Positions 8,128 through 16,007 of a stretch of DNA of 17,966 nt are shown here, piece by piece. Both the position numbers and the translations under genes were made by a program. The DNA is from an uncultured Collinsella sp. (lineage in GTDB: Bacteria; Actinomycetota; Coriobacteriia; Coriobacteriales; Coriobacteriaceae). The notes under the pieces were generated by a model, which did not search any database, was not told the origin of the DNA, and saw nothing but the letters and a program-made list of their open reading frames with translations. The stretch is taken from positions 1-17,966 of the forward strand of contig CABUTR010000031.1 in NCBI GenBank assembly GCA_902494555.1, read 5' to 3'. Numbering within the stretch: position 1 is the stretch's first letter; every line of letters starts with the position of its first letter.

Positions 8128-9570
8128 ATGGACCAGACCGTACCCGCATACGCCGCCGAGGTGGCCGATTACGGGCGCAGCCGCGACCCCGAGCCGGGTG
8201 AAGGCGCGCTCGTAAAGAACGTGCGTCCCGAATCGCCCGCGTGGGATGTGGGTATCGAGCCGGGCATGCGCGTGCTCACGGTCAACGGTGAGCAGCTTAC
8301 CGACATGATTGTGTGGCTCTGGGAGGCCGACGATGATACCGTCGACCTCGAGGTTTTCGACCCGCGCGACAACACCGTCACCCTCGTCGAGCTCGACCGC
8401 TTCCCGGGAGAGGACTGGGGCCTTGAGTTCGATGGCCCCATCTTTGACGGCATGCGTACCTGTGTGAACGCCTGCGTGTTCTGCTTTATGACGATGCTCC
8501 CCAAGGGCGGCCGCTCAACGCTCTATATTCGCGATGACGACTACCGCCTGAGCTTTTTGCAGGGCAACTTTGTCACGCTCACGAACCTCACCGACGAAGA
8601 TGTTCAAAACGTCATCCAACGCAACATGAGCCCCATGAACGTGTCGGTCCACGCCGTAAGCCCCGACGTCCGCCGCCGCATGATGGGCCGCAACGCCCAG
8701 CGCGGCATGGATGTGCTCGAGGCCATCATGGCCGCCGGCATAGAGATTCATGCGCAGATCGTGTTGTGCCCCGGCATGAACGACGGCGAGGAGCTGGAAA
8801 AGACCCTACGCTTTTGCGAGGAGCACGAGCAAATCACAAGTCTGGGCATTGTGCCGCTCGGTTTTACCAAGCATCAGAACCGTTTTAGCTGGTCCTACAG
8901 CGACAAGCCCGAGCTGGCGCGCGAGACCATCGCGATGATCAGGCCCTTCCAGGACCGCGCCTATGAGCGCTTTGGCCGCCACACCTTCCAGATGAGCGAC
9001 GAGTTCTATCTGGACGCTGGCATCGATCCTCCCGAGGCTGACTTTTACGACGGCTACCCGCAGTACTACGACGGCATTGGCATGATCCGCTCGTATCTAG
9101 ACGAGACCGATGACGTGCTTGCCGCCGACGCCGAGCGTCTGGCCCGCGTCCGCGCTGGCATCGCCGAGCGCAACCAGCGCCTTCTATGCCTCTCGGGCAC
9201 CAGCGCACGCGACACGGTGGCCCGCTTTGTGGAGTCGCCGCATGGTCTCGGCGGTACCGTCACTGCCATCAAGAACCGCTACTTTGGCGGCAACGTGGAC
9301 GTGACCGGCCTCATCGTCGCGTGTGACATTCTGGAGCAGCTGCCCCAAGATCTGTCGGGGGTTATGCTCTTTGTGCCTAAGCTCATGTTCAACGCTGACG
9401 GCATGACGCTCGACGAGTATCATCGTGACGATTTACTCGCAAGCCTTACCGGTCGCGGCGCCGAGGTTCATGTGGTGTCGACCATGCCGCATGAGCTGCT
9501 CGATACCCTGGAGCACATCCTTGGCATTGTGCCTGCCGACTCTACTAATTCCGCTGACCCTACCCATTAA
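8128..9570 (+). CDS. DUF512 protein with PDZ-like N-terminus and radical-SAM-type cysteine motif
   Basis: The 480-aa protein has a PDZ-like domain (about 25-80). Then comes TCVNACVFCF, a CX3CX2C motif at Cys112, Cys116 and Cys119, the spacing of radical SAM [4Fe-4S] clusters. LPKGGRSTLYIRDDDYRLSF follows. The DUF512 region includes SDEFYLDAG (290-298), YPQYYDGIGMIR (310-321) and a later GNVDVTGLI block. Family members are widespread in Firmicutes and related groups, often next to der; their reaction is not established to my knowledge. The ATG is 2 bp after ispH and AAGGAG lies 14 nt before it, which is long; a TTG at 8116 sits too close to that site. It probably acts in the cytosol as a redox or radical enzyme; target unknown. 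Confidence 0.9.
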   Translation: MDQTVPAYAAEVADYGRSRDPEPGEGALVKNVRPESPAWDVGIEPGMRVLTVNGEQLTDMIVWLWEADDDTVDLEVFDPRDNTVTLVELDRFPGEDWGLEFDGPIFDGMRTCVNACVFCFMTMLPKGGRSTLYIRDDDYRLSFLQGNFVTLTNLTDEDVQNVIQRNMSPMNVSVHAVSPDVRRRMMGRNAQRGMDVLEAIMAAGIEIHAQIVLCPGMNDGEELEKTLRFCEEHEQITSLGIVPLGFTKHQNRFSWSYSDKPELARETIAMIRPFQDRAYERFGRHTFQMSDEFYLDAGIDPPEADFYDGYPQYYDGIGMIRSYLDETDDVLAADAERLARVRAGIAERNQRLLCLSGTSARDTVARFVESPHGLGGTVTAIKNRYFGGNVDVTGLIVACDILEQLPQDLSGVMLFVPKLMFNADGMTLDEYHRDDLLASLTGRGAEVHVVSTMPHELLDTLEHILGIVPADSTNSADPTH

Positions 9571-9580
9571 AGGAGAGCAG

Positions 9581-10915
9581 ATGAAACCTATCGTCGCCGT
9601 CGTCGGACGCCCCAACGTGGGCAAGTCCACGCTCGTTAACCGCCTGGCCCAGACCTCGGACGCCATCGTCCACGAGTCTCGCGGCGTCACGCGCGACCGC
9701 TCGTACCACACGGCCGATTGGAACGGCCGCGAGTTCACCATCGTCGACACGGGCGGCATCGAGCCGCTCAAGAGCGATGACGTGTTTGCCACGTCCATCC
9801 GCGACCAGGCGCTCGCCGCCGCCGAGGAAGCCGCCGTCATCCTGTTTGTGGTCGACGGCCGCACCGGCGTCACCGAGGAGGACGAGTCGGTCGCCCGCAT
9901 GCTCAAGCGCTGCGACAAGCCGGTCTTTCTGCTGGTGAACAAGCTCGACAACCCCGATCGCGAGAACGACAGCATCTGGGAGTTCTATTCGCTCGGCATC
10001 GGCGAGCCCACGCCGCTCTCGGCCCTGCATGGTCATGGCACGGGCGACCTGCTCGACGATATCGTGGCCCTGCTTCCGGAGGAAGAGGACGAGGTCGCCG
10101 ATGAGTTCCCCGACGCGCTGAACGTCGCCATCATCGGCCGCCCCAACGCCGGTAAGTCCTCGCTGTTCAACCGCATCCTGGGCGCCGACCGCTCCATCGT
10201 GTCCAACATTGCCGGCACCACGCGCGACGCCATCGACACGGTCGTCGAGCGCAACGGCAAGCACTACCGCATGGTCGATACCGCGGGAATCCGCAAGAAG
10301 AGCACCGTGTACGAGAACATCGAGTACTACTCGATGGTCCGCGGCCTGCGCGCCATCGACCGCGCCGACGTGGCGCTACTCGTCGTCGACGCCTCCGTGG
10401 GCGTTACCGAGCAGGACCAGAAGGTCATGGGCTTGGCCATCGAGCGCGGCTGCGCCATCGTTGTGCTGCTCAACAAGTGGGATCTGCTCGACGACGACCG
10501 TAAGCGCGAGGCCTGCATGGAGACCATCGACCGCCGTCTGGGCGTCATGGCTCCCTGGGCCCAGTACCTGCGCATTTCGGCCCTGACCGGGCGCAGCGTC
10601 GAGAAGATCTGGGCAATGGTCGACGCTGCCGAAAAGACGCGCTCGCAAAAGATCAGCACCTCGCGCCTCAACACGTTCCTCACCGACCTGCGCGAGTTCG
10701 GTCATACCGTGGTGGACGGCAAGCGTCGCCTGCGCATGCACTACGTGACCCAGACGGGCGTCAACCCGCCGACGTTCACGTTCTTCGTCAACCACAGCGA
10801 CTTGGTCAACGACACCTACCAGCGCTATGTGGAGAACCGCATGCGCTCGACCTTCGACTTTGCCGGCACGCCCATTCGACTCTTCTTTAGAAAGAAGGAG
10901 CAAAAGGATGCATAA
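9581..10915 (+). CDS. der: Ribosome biogenesis GTPase Der (EngA)
   Basis: Der is a tandem GTPase needed for maturation of the 50S ribosomal subunit. The 444-aa protein shows two G domains. The first has GRPNVGKST (9-17), DTGG (56-59) and NKLD (120-123); the second has GRPNAGKSS (186-194), DTAG (233-236) and NKWD (298-301). They are joined by an acidic linker (LPEEEDEVADEF, about 165-176). A C-terminal KH-like domain ends in the basic FFRKKEQKDA. ATG 9581 is chosen because AAAGGAG (9569-9575) overlaps the previous stop and the protein then starts MKPIVAVVGRPN as the family does. It overlaps plsY by 8 bp. Confidence 0.97.
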   Translation: MKPIVAVVGRPNVGKSTLVNRLAQTSDAIVHESRGVTRDRSYHTADWNGREFTIVDTGGIEPLKSDDVFATSIRDQALAAAEEAAVILFVVDGRTGVTEEDESVARMLKRCDKPVFLLVNKLDNPDRENDSIWEFYSLGIGEPTPLSALHGHGTGDLLDDIVALLPEEEDEVADEFPDALNVAIIGRPNAGKSSLFNRILGADRSIVSNIAGTTRDAIDTVVERNGKHYRMVDTAGIRKKSTVYENIEYYSMVRGLRAIDRADVALLVVDASVGVTEQDQKVMGLAIERGCAIVVLLNKWDLLDDDRKREACMETIDRRLGVMAPWAQYLRISALTGRSVEKIWAMVDAAEKTRSQKISTSRLNTFLTDLREFGHTVVDGKRRLRMHYVTQTGVNPPTFTFFVNHSDLVNDTYQRYVENRMRSTFDFAGTPIRLFFRKKEQKDA

Positions 10916-11591
10916 TCCGATTCTGCTGACCGCCATCTGCGCCGTGGTCTCGTTCTTTATCGGAGCGATTCCGTTTGGCCTGATCCTGGGTCGCGTGTTC
11001 AACCACACCGACATTCGCAAGGCGGGCTCCGGAAACATCGGCACCACCAACGCGCTGCGTGTGGCCGGCCCCAAGGTGGCCGCGCTCACGCTGCTGCTCG
11101 ACTGCCTTAAGGGCGCCATCTGCGTTGTCATCGCCCGTCCACTCATCGCGAGCGTGGGCTATGGATTTCCGCCGAACATCATGGCGCCCGGAGCCCCCGG
11201 CGACTGGATGCTCGGTGTCATTTGTCTGGCAGCCGTATGGGGCCACATCTTCTCGCCCTACCTCAACTTCCATGGCGGCAAGGGTATCGCCGTGGGTCTG
11301 GGCGTTATCCTCGCCTGGTACTGGCCCATTGGCCTGTCGCTGCTGGGCATGTTTATCGTGGCCGTCGCCATCACCAAGTTTGTGTCGGTGGGCTCGCTTG
11401 CCGCCGCCATCGGCCTTCCCATCGCAGCCTGTGCGGTCTTTCCGTACAGCAGCCTAGGCCTTAAGTTTTGTATGGCGATGATCGGCATCACCGTGGTGTG
11501 GGCCCATCGCGCGAACATCAAAAAGCTCATGACCGGTAAGGAGTCCAAGCTCTCGTTTACCAAGCGCGTCACCGAGCCCGACGATCAGTAG
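10908..11591 (+). CDS. plsY: Glycerol-3-phosphate acyltransferase PlsY
   Basis: PlsY is an integral membrane enzyme that moves an acyl group from acyl-phosphate to the sn-1 position of glycerol-3-phosphate, the first step of phospholipid synthesis. The 227-aa protein is strongly hydrophobic, with about five to seven membrane helices. Family motifs are visible: IPFGLILGR near 21-29, GSGNIGTTNALR (about 41-52), and HGGKGIAVGLG (about 122-132). The 8-bp overlap with der and AAGGAG 7 nt before ATG fix the start. gpsA, next in line, makes its glycerol-3-phosphate substrate. plsX, which makes acyl-phosphate, is not in the window. Confidence 0.96.
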   Translation: MHNPILLTAICAVVSFFIGAIPFGLILGRVFNHTDIRKAGSGNIGTTNALRVAGPKVAALTLLLDCLKGAICVVIARPLIASVGYGFPPNIMAPGAPGDWMLGVICLAAVWGHIFSPYLNFHGGKGIAVGLGVILAWYWPIGLSLLGMFIVAVAITKFVSVGSLAAAIGLPIAACAVFPYSSLGLKFCMAMIGITVVWAHRANIKKLMTGKESKLSFTKRVTEPDDQ

Positions 11592-11600
11592 GAGAGAGTC

Positions 11601-12608
11601 ATGAATGTTGCGCTGATTGGCTCTGGCTCCTGGGGAACCGCCATCGCCGGCCTTGCCGCCGCGCGAGCCGAGCGCGTGACCATGTGGGCCCATAGCGAGC
11701 AGACGGCCGCCGGCATCAATGCCGAGCACAGCAACCCCCGCTACCTTGTGGGCTACGAGCTGCCCGGCAACGTCGTCGCCACCACGGACCTGGTGCAGGC
11801 GCTCGACGGTGCCGAGGCCATCATCTTTGCCGTGCCCTCCACACACCTGCGCAGCGTATGTCATCAGGCAGCACTCTTCATCGCCGCCGGCACCCCGGTG
11901 CTCTGCCTCACCAAGGGCATTGAGCCCGAGTCTGGCCTGCTCATGAGCGAGGTCATCGCCAGCGAGATCGGCAACGAGTCGCGCGTGGCGGCGCTCTCGG
12001 GCCCCAACCATGCTGAGGAAATCTGCCGCGGTGGACTTTCTGCCGCCGTCATCGCCAGCGAAGATCCGCAGATAGGGGAGACCTTTAAGGACCTGCTCCT
12101 GTCCACGGCCTTCCGCATCTACCTGTCACAGGACATGACCGGCGTCGAGGTTTGCGGCGCCATGAAAAATGTCATCGCGATCGTGTGTGGCATCTCCGCC
12201 GGTACCGGTGCGGGCGACAACACGCTCGCCCTTATCATGACGCGCGGCCTGGCCGAGATCAGCCGTCTGGTGCATGCCCGCGGCGGGCAGGCTATGACCT
12301 GCATGGGACTTGCCGGCATGGGTGACCTCATCGCCACCTGCACCTCGGAGCATTCGCGCAACCGCACCTTTGGCTACGAGTTTGCCCACGGCGTGTCGCT
12401 CGACGAGTATCAGGAGCGCACGCATATGGTTGTCGAGGGCGCCGTCGCGGCCCGCAGCGTCAGCGAACTTGCCCGTTCACTGGGCGTAGACATTCCGCTC
12501 ACCTTTGCCGTGGAGCAAACGCTCTACAACGGTGTTACTTTGGATAGGGCGCTCGAGATTCTTACCGATCGCGTCCCTTCTCAAGAGTTCTACGGACTCA
12601 CCGACTAG
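11601..12608 (+). CDS. gpsA: Glycerol-3-phosphate dehydrogenase (NAD(P)+) GpsA
   Basis: GpsA reduces dihydroxyacetone phosphate to sn-glycerol-3-phosphate for phospholipid synthesis. The 335-aa protein begins with the Rossmann motif IGSGSWGTA (6-14). TKGIE (104-108), SGPNHAEE (133-140) and GAMKN with catalytic Lys189 (186-190) follow. GMGDL (239-243) and SRNR (252-255) complete the substrate site. Length and motif order match the family. An AGGAGAGA site overlaps the end of plsY, giving a 9-bp gap and a close functional pairing: product of this gene feeds PlsY. Confidence 0.96.
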   Translation: MNVALIGSGSWGTAIAGLAAARAERVTMWAHSEQTAAGINAEHSNPRYLVGYELPGNVVATTDLVQALDGAEAIIFAVPSTHLRSVCHQAALFIAAGTPVLCLTKGIEPESGLLMSEVIASEIGNESRVAALSGPNHAEEICRGGLSAAVIASEDPQIGETFKDLLLSTAFRIYLSQDMTGVEVCGAMKNVIAIVCGISAGTGAGDNTLALIMTRGLAEISRLVHARGGQAMTCMGLAGMGDLIATCTSEHSRNRTFGYEFAHGVSLDEYQERTHMVVEGAVAARSVSELARSLGVDIPLTFAVEQTLYNGVTLDRALEILTDRVPSQEFYGLTD

Positions 12609-12626
12609 CGCAGAAAGGCTTCTACC

Positions 12627-13298
12627 ATGGGTTCCATCAAAATCGCTCCGTCTGTCCTTTCGGCCGACATGGCCAACCTCAAGGGCGAACTCGACAAGAT
12701 CGCCGGCGCCGACTACGTGCACTTCGACGTTATGGACGGTCACTTTACCGGCAACCTCACCTTTGGCGTTGACATCCTTAAGGCCGTCAAGCGCTCCACC
12801 GATGTACCGGTCGACGCGCACCTCATGGTGTCGAACCCCGACGAGACGGTCGATTGGTACGCCGACGCCGGTGCCGACATGATCACCGTGCACTACGAGG
12901 CTTCCACGCACCTGCACCGCACGCTCACCCATCTGCAGCAGCGCGGCGTCAAGGCCGGTGTGGTGCTCAACCCCGCCACCCCCGTGTGCGTGCTCGAGAG
13001 CATCATCGACGTCGTCGATATGGTGCTGCTGATGAGCGTGAACCCGGGCTTTGGCGGCCAGAGCTTTATCCCGGGCACCATCGCTAAGCTCCACGAGCTC
13101 AAAGCCATGTGCGAGCGCCACGGCGTGTCGCCCATGATCGAGGTCGACGGTGGCATTTCTTCCAAGAACATTGCCGAGGTCGTCAAGGCCGGCGCCAACG
13201 TGCTCGTGGCCGGTTCTGCCGTATTTAAGTCCGAAGATCCCGCTGCCGAGGTTGCGCTGCTGCAGAAGCTGGGCAACGAGGCCGCACAGGAGGCATAA
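12627..13298 (+). CDS. rpe: Ribulose-phosphate 3-epimerase
   Basis: Rpe interconverts ribulose-5-phosphate and xylulose-5-phosphate in the pentose phosphate pathway, as a TIM-barrel metalloenzyme. The 223-aa protein has APSVLSAD (7-14), VHFDVMDGHF with His32 and Asp34 (31-40), His65 in DAHLMV, MSVNPGFGGQSF (136-147), and EVDGGI with Asp174 (172-177). These are the metal ligands and acid/base residues of the family. AAAGG lies before the ATG. The gene follows gpsA by 18 bp and precedes the desulfurase by 6 bp. In this run it is the only pentose phosphate gene. Confidence 0.96.
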   Translation: MGSIKIAPSVLSADMANLKGELDKIAGADYVHFDVMDGHFTGNLTFGVDILKAVKRSTDVPVDAHLMVSNPDETVDWYADAGADMITVHYEASTHLHRTLTHLQQRGVKAGVVLNPATPVCVLESIIDVVDMVLLMSVNPGFGGQSFIPGTIAKLHELKAMCERHGVSPMIEVDGGISSKNIAEVVKAGANVLVAGSAVFKSEDPAAEVALLQKLGNEAAQEA

Positions 13299-13304
13299 AC
13301 CCTT

Positions 13305-14483
13305 ATGACCGCAGGTCAAAACCGCATACCCGTGAATCTTGACTATGCCGCCTCGACGCCCATGCGCGCCGAGGCGCTCCTTGCGCAGCGCGAGTACGAC
13401 GACAGCGAGCTTGCCGGCGTCAACCCCAACTCGCTGCACTCGCTCGGCCGCAAGGCTGCCGCGCGTCTGGAGGTTGCACGTCGCGAGATCGCCCGCAGCT
13501 TTGGCGCACGCGTTCGCCCGTCCGAGATTGTACTGACCAACGGCGGCACCGAAGCCAACCAGCTGGCGCTGCTCGGTCTTGCCGAGGGCGCTCGTCAGCG
13601 CGATCGCAAGCGCGATCGTGTAATCGTTTCGGCCATCGAGCACGATTCGATTCTGGACAACCTGCCGCTGCTGCGTGCCGCCGGGTTTAGCGTCGACCTG
13701 GTGCAGCCCTGCCGTGCGGGCTACATCGAACCCGCCGCACTGAGCGACTTGCTCAGCGACGACGTGGCGCTCGTGAGCATTATGGTCGCCAACAACGAGA
13801 CCGGCGTGGTGCAGCCCATCCGCGAGCTTGCCGCGGCCGCGCATACCGTGGGCGCCCTGTTCCACACCGATGCCATCCAGGGCTATCTGCACATTCCGCT
13901 CGATGCCGCCGAGTTGGGCGTCGATGCCATGTCAGTCGCTGCCCATAAGATTGGCGGTCCTGTGGCATCCGGCGCGCTCTACGTTAAGACCCGCACGCCG
14001 CTGCGTCCGCGCATCTTTGGCGGTGGACAGGACGCCGGACGTCGAGCCGGCACGCAGGACCTGCGCACGCAGCTGGCCTTTGCCGCCGCCGCCTCCGCGC
14101 TGTTGCCGACCGTGGCCCAGGAGCGCGCGACGCTGCAGGCCTTGTCCGACAAACTTTACGCCACGCTTACGGCTCATCCACGTATTCATGCCACCATGGG
14201 CGACTACGTACAGGCCGATCGCCTGCAGGGCATGGTGTAGATCTACGTCGACGGCATGGACTCCGAGGAGCTCATCGTCAAGCTCGACGCCGCCGGCTTT
14301 GAGGTTTCGGCCGGCTCGGCGTGCTCGAGCGGCAGCATGGACCCGAGCCACGTGCTCAGCGCAATGGGCATTGGTCGCGAGCAGGCGCTAGGCGCACTGC
14401 GCATCTCCTTCGATGACCGCGTGGACCCGGCTGACCTGGACGACTTTGCCCAGACGCTGCTCTCGATCGTAGGTGCTGCATGA
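13305..14483 (+). pseudogene. Cysteine desulfurase (NifS/IscS-like), interrupted by in-frame TAG
   Basis: Read through, the frame gives about 392 codons, normal for the NifS/IscS family of PLP enzymes that pass cysteine sulfur to Fe-S clusters and thio-tRNAs. Before the stop are NLDYAASTP (11-19), NGGTEAN (79-85), His113, the cofactor-binding Asp189, Lys215 in AAHKIGGP (the PLP Schiff-base lysine) and GGGQDAGRRAGTQ. Codon 312 is TAG. Beyond it, in the same frame, come IYVDGMDSEEL and SAGSACSSGS with the catalytic cysteine (340). The 311-aa product therefore lacks the sulfur-accepting cysteine. The distal part has an ATG at 14256 but no ribosome binding site. AGGAGG precedes the gene start. 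It may be a recent nonsense mutation, a sequencing error, or a readthrough site. The downstream gene overlaps its final stop. Confidence 0.88.
14238..14240 (+). other. In-frame TAG within the cysteine desulfurase frame
   Basis: The codon lies between GTG and ATC, with homologous protein sequence in the same frame on both sides, so a single base substitution is enough to explain it. Nothing nearby suggests a selenocysteine insertion element (the codon is TAG, not TGA), and no pyrrolysine genes are in the window. Confidence 0.9.
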
Positions 14484-15289
14484 TCGTCGCCGAGCTTGAA
14501 CGCGCGCTGCTGGCGCGCTACCCCAAGGCGGACGCCGAGGGCTGGGATCATGTAGGGCTCTCCGTGGGCGACCCTGCCGCCGAGATTGCTGGCGTGGCCT
14601 GCGCACTCGATGCGACCGAAGCTAATGTTCGCCGCGCACAAGATGCCGGTGCCAACGTGCTGCTGACGCATCACCCCGTCTATATCAAGGCGCCCGAGGC
14701 GTTTTGTCCGGCGGATGCGTCACGCCCCCAGTGCAGCGCTGCGCTGTACGAGGCGGCTCGTTGCGGCGTGAGCATTATTTCGCTCCACACCAACCTGGAC
14801 CGTTCGCACGAAGCGCGCGTTCGCCTGAGTGAGTTGCTGGGCGCTGAGCCCATGAGCTCGCTGGAGCATGTGGACGACCCCGAGGCAACCGGCCTGGGCG
14901 CGCTTGCAACGCTCAACGACCCGTGCACGCTGCGCGATCTTGCCACCCGTGCTGCCACGGCCTTCGGCAGTGACCCGCGTGTGTGGGGCGAAGCCGAGCA
15001 CGCATGCCGTACCGTCGCTATTTTGGGCGGCTCCCTGGGCGACTTTGGAGAGCTCGCCATCGCCGCGGGCGCAGATGTCATCGTAACCGGCGAGGCGGGC
15101 TACCACGTGGCGCAAGACCTTGCCTTGCGCGGGCTGCCGGTGATCTTGCTCGGCCACGACCGCTCCGAAGAGCCGTTCGTTGATATATTGATGAACTCTG
15201 CAGTTGACGCCGGGGTCGACCCCCGTCATGCGATTAAAATACTGAACCCTTGCCAATGGTGGACTGTGACAAAAGGAGAGAACTTATGA
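14480..15289 (+). CDS. Nif3-like dinuclear metal center protein (DUF34/YqfO family)
   Basis: The 269-aa protein has the Nif3 metal-site motifs: GWDHVGLSVGD (21-31), LLTHHPVY with His64 and His65, SLHTNLD (101-107), TGE (203-205), and GHDRSEE with His226 and Glu230. Family structures are toroidal hexamers with two metal ions per subunit. The biochemical role is unsettled; GTP cyclohydrolase-like and metal-chaperone or damage-control roles have been proposed. The length lacks the extra PII-like domain seen in the longer YqfO type. ATG overlaps the preceding stop (ATGA), and its own stop overlaps the next start the same way, so it sits in a tightly coupled trio with the desulfurase and the zinc-ribbon gene. 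Confidence 0.93.
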   Translation: MIVAELERALLARYPKADAEGWDHVGLSVGDPAAEIAGVACALDATEANVRRAQDAGANVLLTHHPVYIKAPEAFCPADASRPQCSAALYEAARCGVSIISLHTNLDRSHEARVRLSELLGAEPMSSLEHVDDPEATGLGALATLNDPCTLRDLATRAATAFGSDPRVWGEAEHACRTVAILGGSLGDFGELAIAAGADVIVTGEAGYHVAQDLALRGLPVILLGHDRSEEPFVDILMNSAVDAGVDPRHAIKILNPCQWWTVTKGENL

Positions 15290-16005
15290 GCGCCGGCGCT
15301 ACGCTACTCAAGCTGCAACAGATCGATTTGGAGCTCGCCCGCAACAAGAGCGAACTTGCCAATATGCCGGAGCTCAAGGAGCTCGCTTCCAAGCGCAAGA
15401 CCTACGTTAAGCTCAAAGCCGAGATGACCAAGCTCTACGCCCAGCGCAAGGATCTGGACATTGAGCTCGACGATCTCAACACCACCGAGATTCAGACCAA
15501 CAACGCCATCGAGGCTGCCAAGAAGCGCCACGTCGACGGCTCCGACTACCGCGAGGTTCAGGACCTGGAGAATGAGCTCGCCACCCTGGCCAAGCGGCTG
15601 GACAAGATTGAGCACACCCGCAAGGACGTCGTCATCGCCCATAAGGAGGCGCTCGACCGCGAGACCCGCGCGCAGGCCATCATCGCCAAGTTCGAGGAGG
15701 GCGTGAAGGCCGATACCAAGGCCGCCCGCGCCAAGGCTGCCGACCTGCAGGCTCAGATTGACGCCGCCGCTAAGGAGCGCACCGCGCTTGCTGCCACGCT
15801 GCCGGCCGACGTTCTCACCGACTACGAGCGTCTGCTCAAGCAGTTCCGTGGCCTGGCCGTCGAGACCATCCAGGGCAACATCCCCACGGTCTGCCACACC
15901 GCGCTGCAGGCATCGTCCATGAGCGACCTCAACCACGACGGTAGGTCAATTACGCACTGCCCGTACTGCCACCGCCTCCTGGTGCTCCCGAGCAAGGAAG
16001 CCTAG
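15286..16005 (+). CDS. Coiled-coil protein with C-terminal zinc ribbon (COG1579/CT398-like)
   Basis: The 239-aa protein is almost wholly helical and charged for residues 1-190, a predicted long antiparallel coiled coil. A short C-terminal knuckle follows: TVCHTAL (201-207) and HCPYCHRLL (224-232). Family members usually have CXXC on both sides; here the first cysteine of the first pair appears as Pro200, leaving Cys203, Cys225 and Cys228 plus His204. The function of the family is unknown; a nucleic-acid or protein tether role is guessed from the fold. AAAGGAG lies before ATG 15286, which overlaps the nif3 stop. nif3 next to this gene is a recurrent arrangement in Gram-positive bacteria. Confidence 0.9.
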   Translation: MSAGATLLKLQQIDLELARNKSELANMPELKELASKRKTYVKLKAEMTKLYAQRKDLDIELDDLNTTEIQTNNAIEAAKKRHVDGSDYREVQDLENELATLAKRLDKIEHTRKDVVIAHKEALDRETRAQAIIAKFEEGVKADTKAARAKAADLQAQIDAAAKERTALAATLPADVLTDYERLLKQFRGLAVETIQGNIPTVCHTALQASSMSDLNHDGRSITHCPYCHRLLVLPSKEA

Positions 16006-16007
16006 CA

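Noticed and set aside
11997..12020. SGPNHAEE in GpsA differing from the textbook SGPSFAxE block
   Set aside because: The catalytic lysine and all other blocks are intact, and as I recall this form occurs in other Gram-positive GpsA proteins, so it does not suggest loss of function.
12477..13892. 471-codon open frame on the minus strand across gpsA, rpe and the desulfurase
   Set aside because: Same reason: a shadow of three recognised genes, with no motifs or ribosome binding context of its own.
14238..14240. Recoding of TAG as pyrrolysine
   Set aside because: Pyrrolysine use is confined to genomes with pyl genes, none of which are in view. Cysteine desulfurases do not use it, and a simple nonsense change explains the data.
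14256..14483. Separate 75-aa gene starting at the ATG after the TAG
   Set aside because: There is no ribosome binding site before this ATG, and the sequence is plainly the C-terminal domain of the desulfurase in the same frame.
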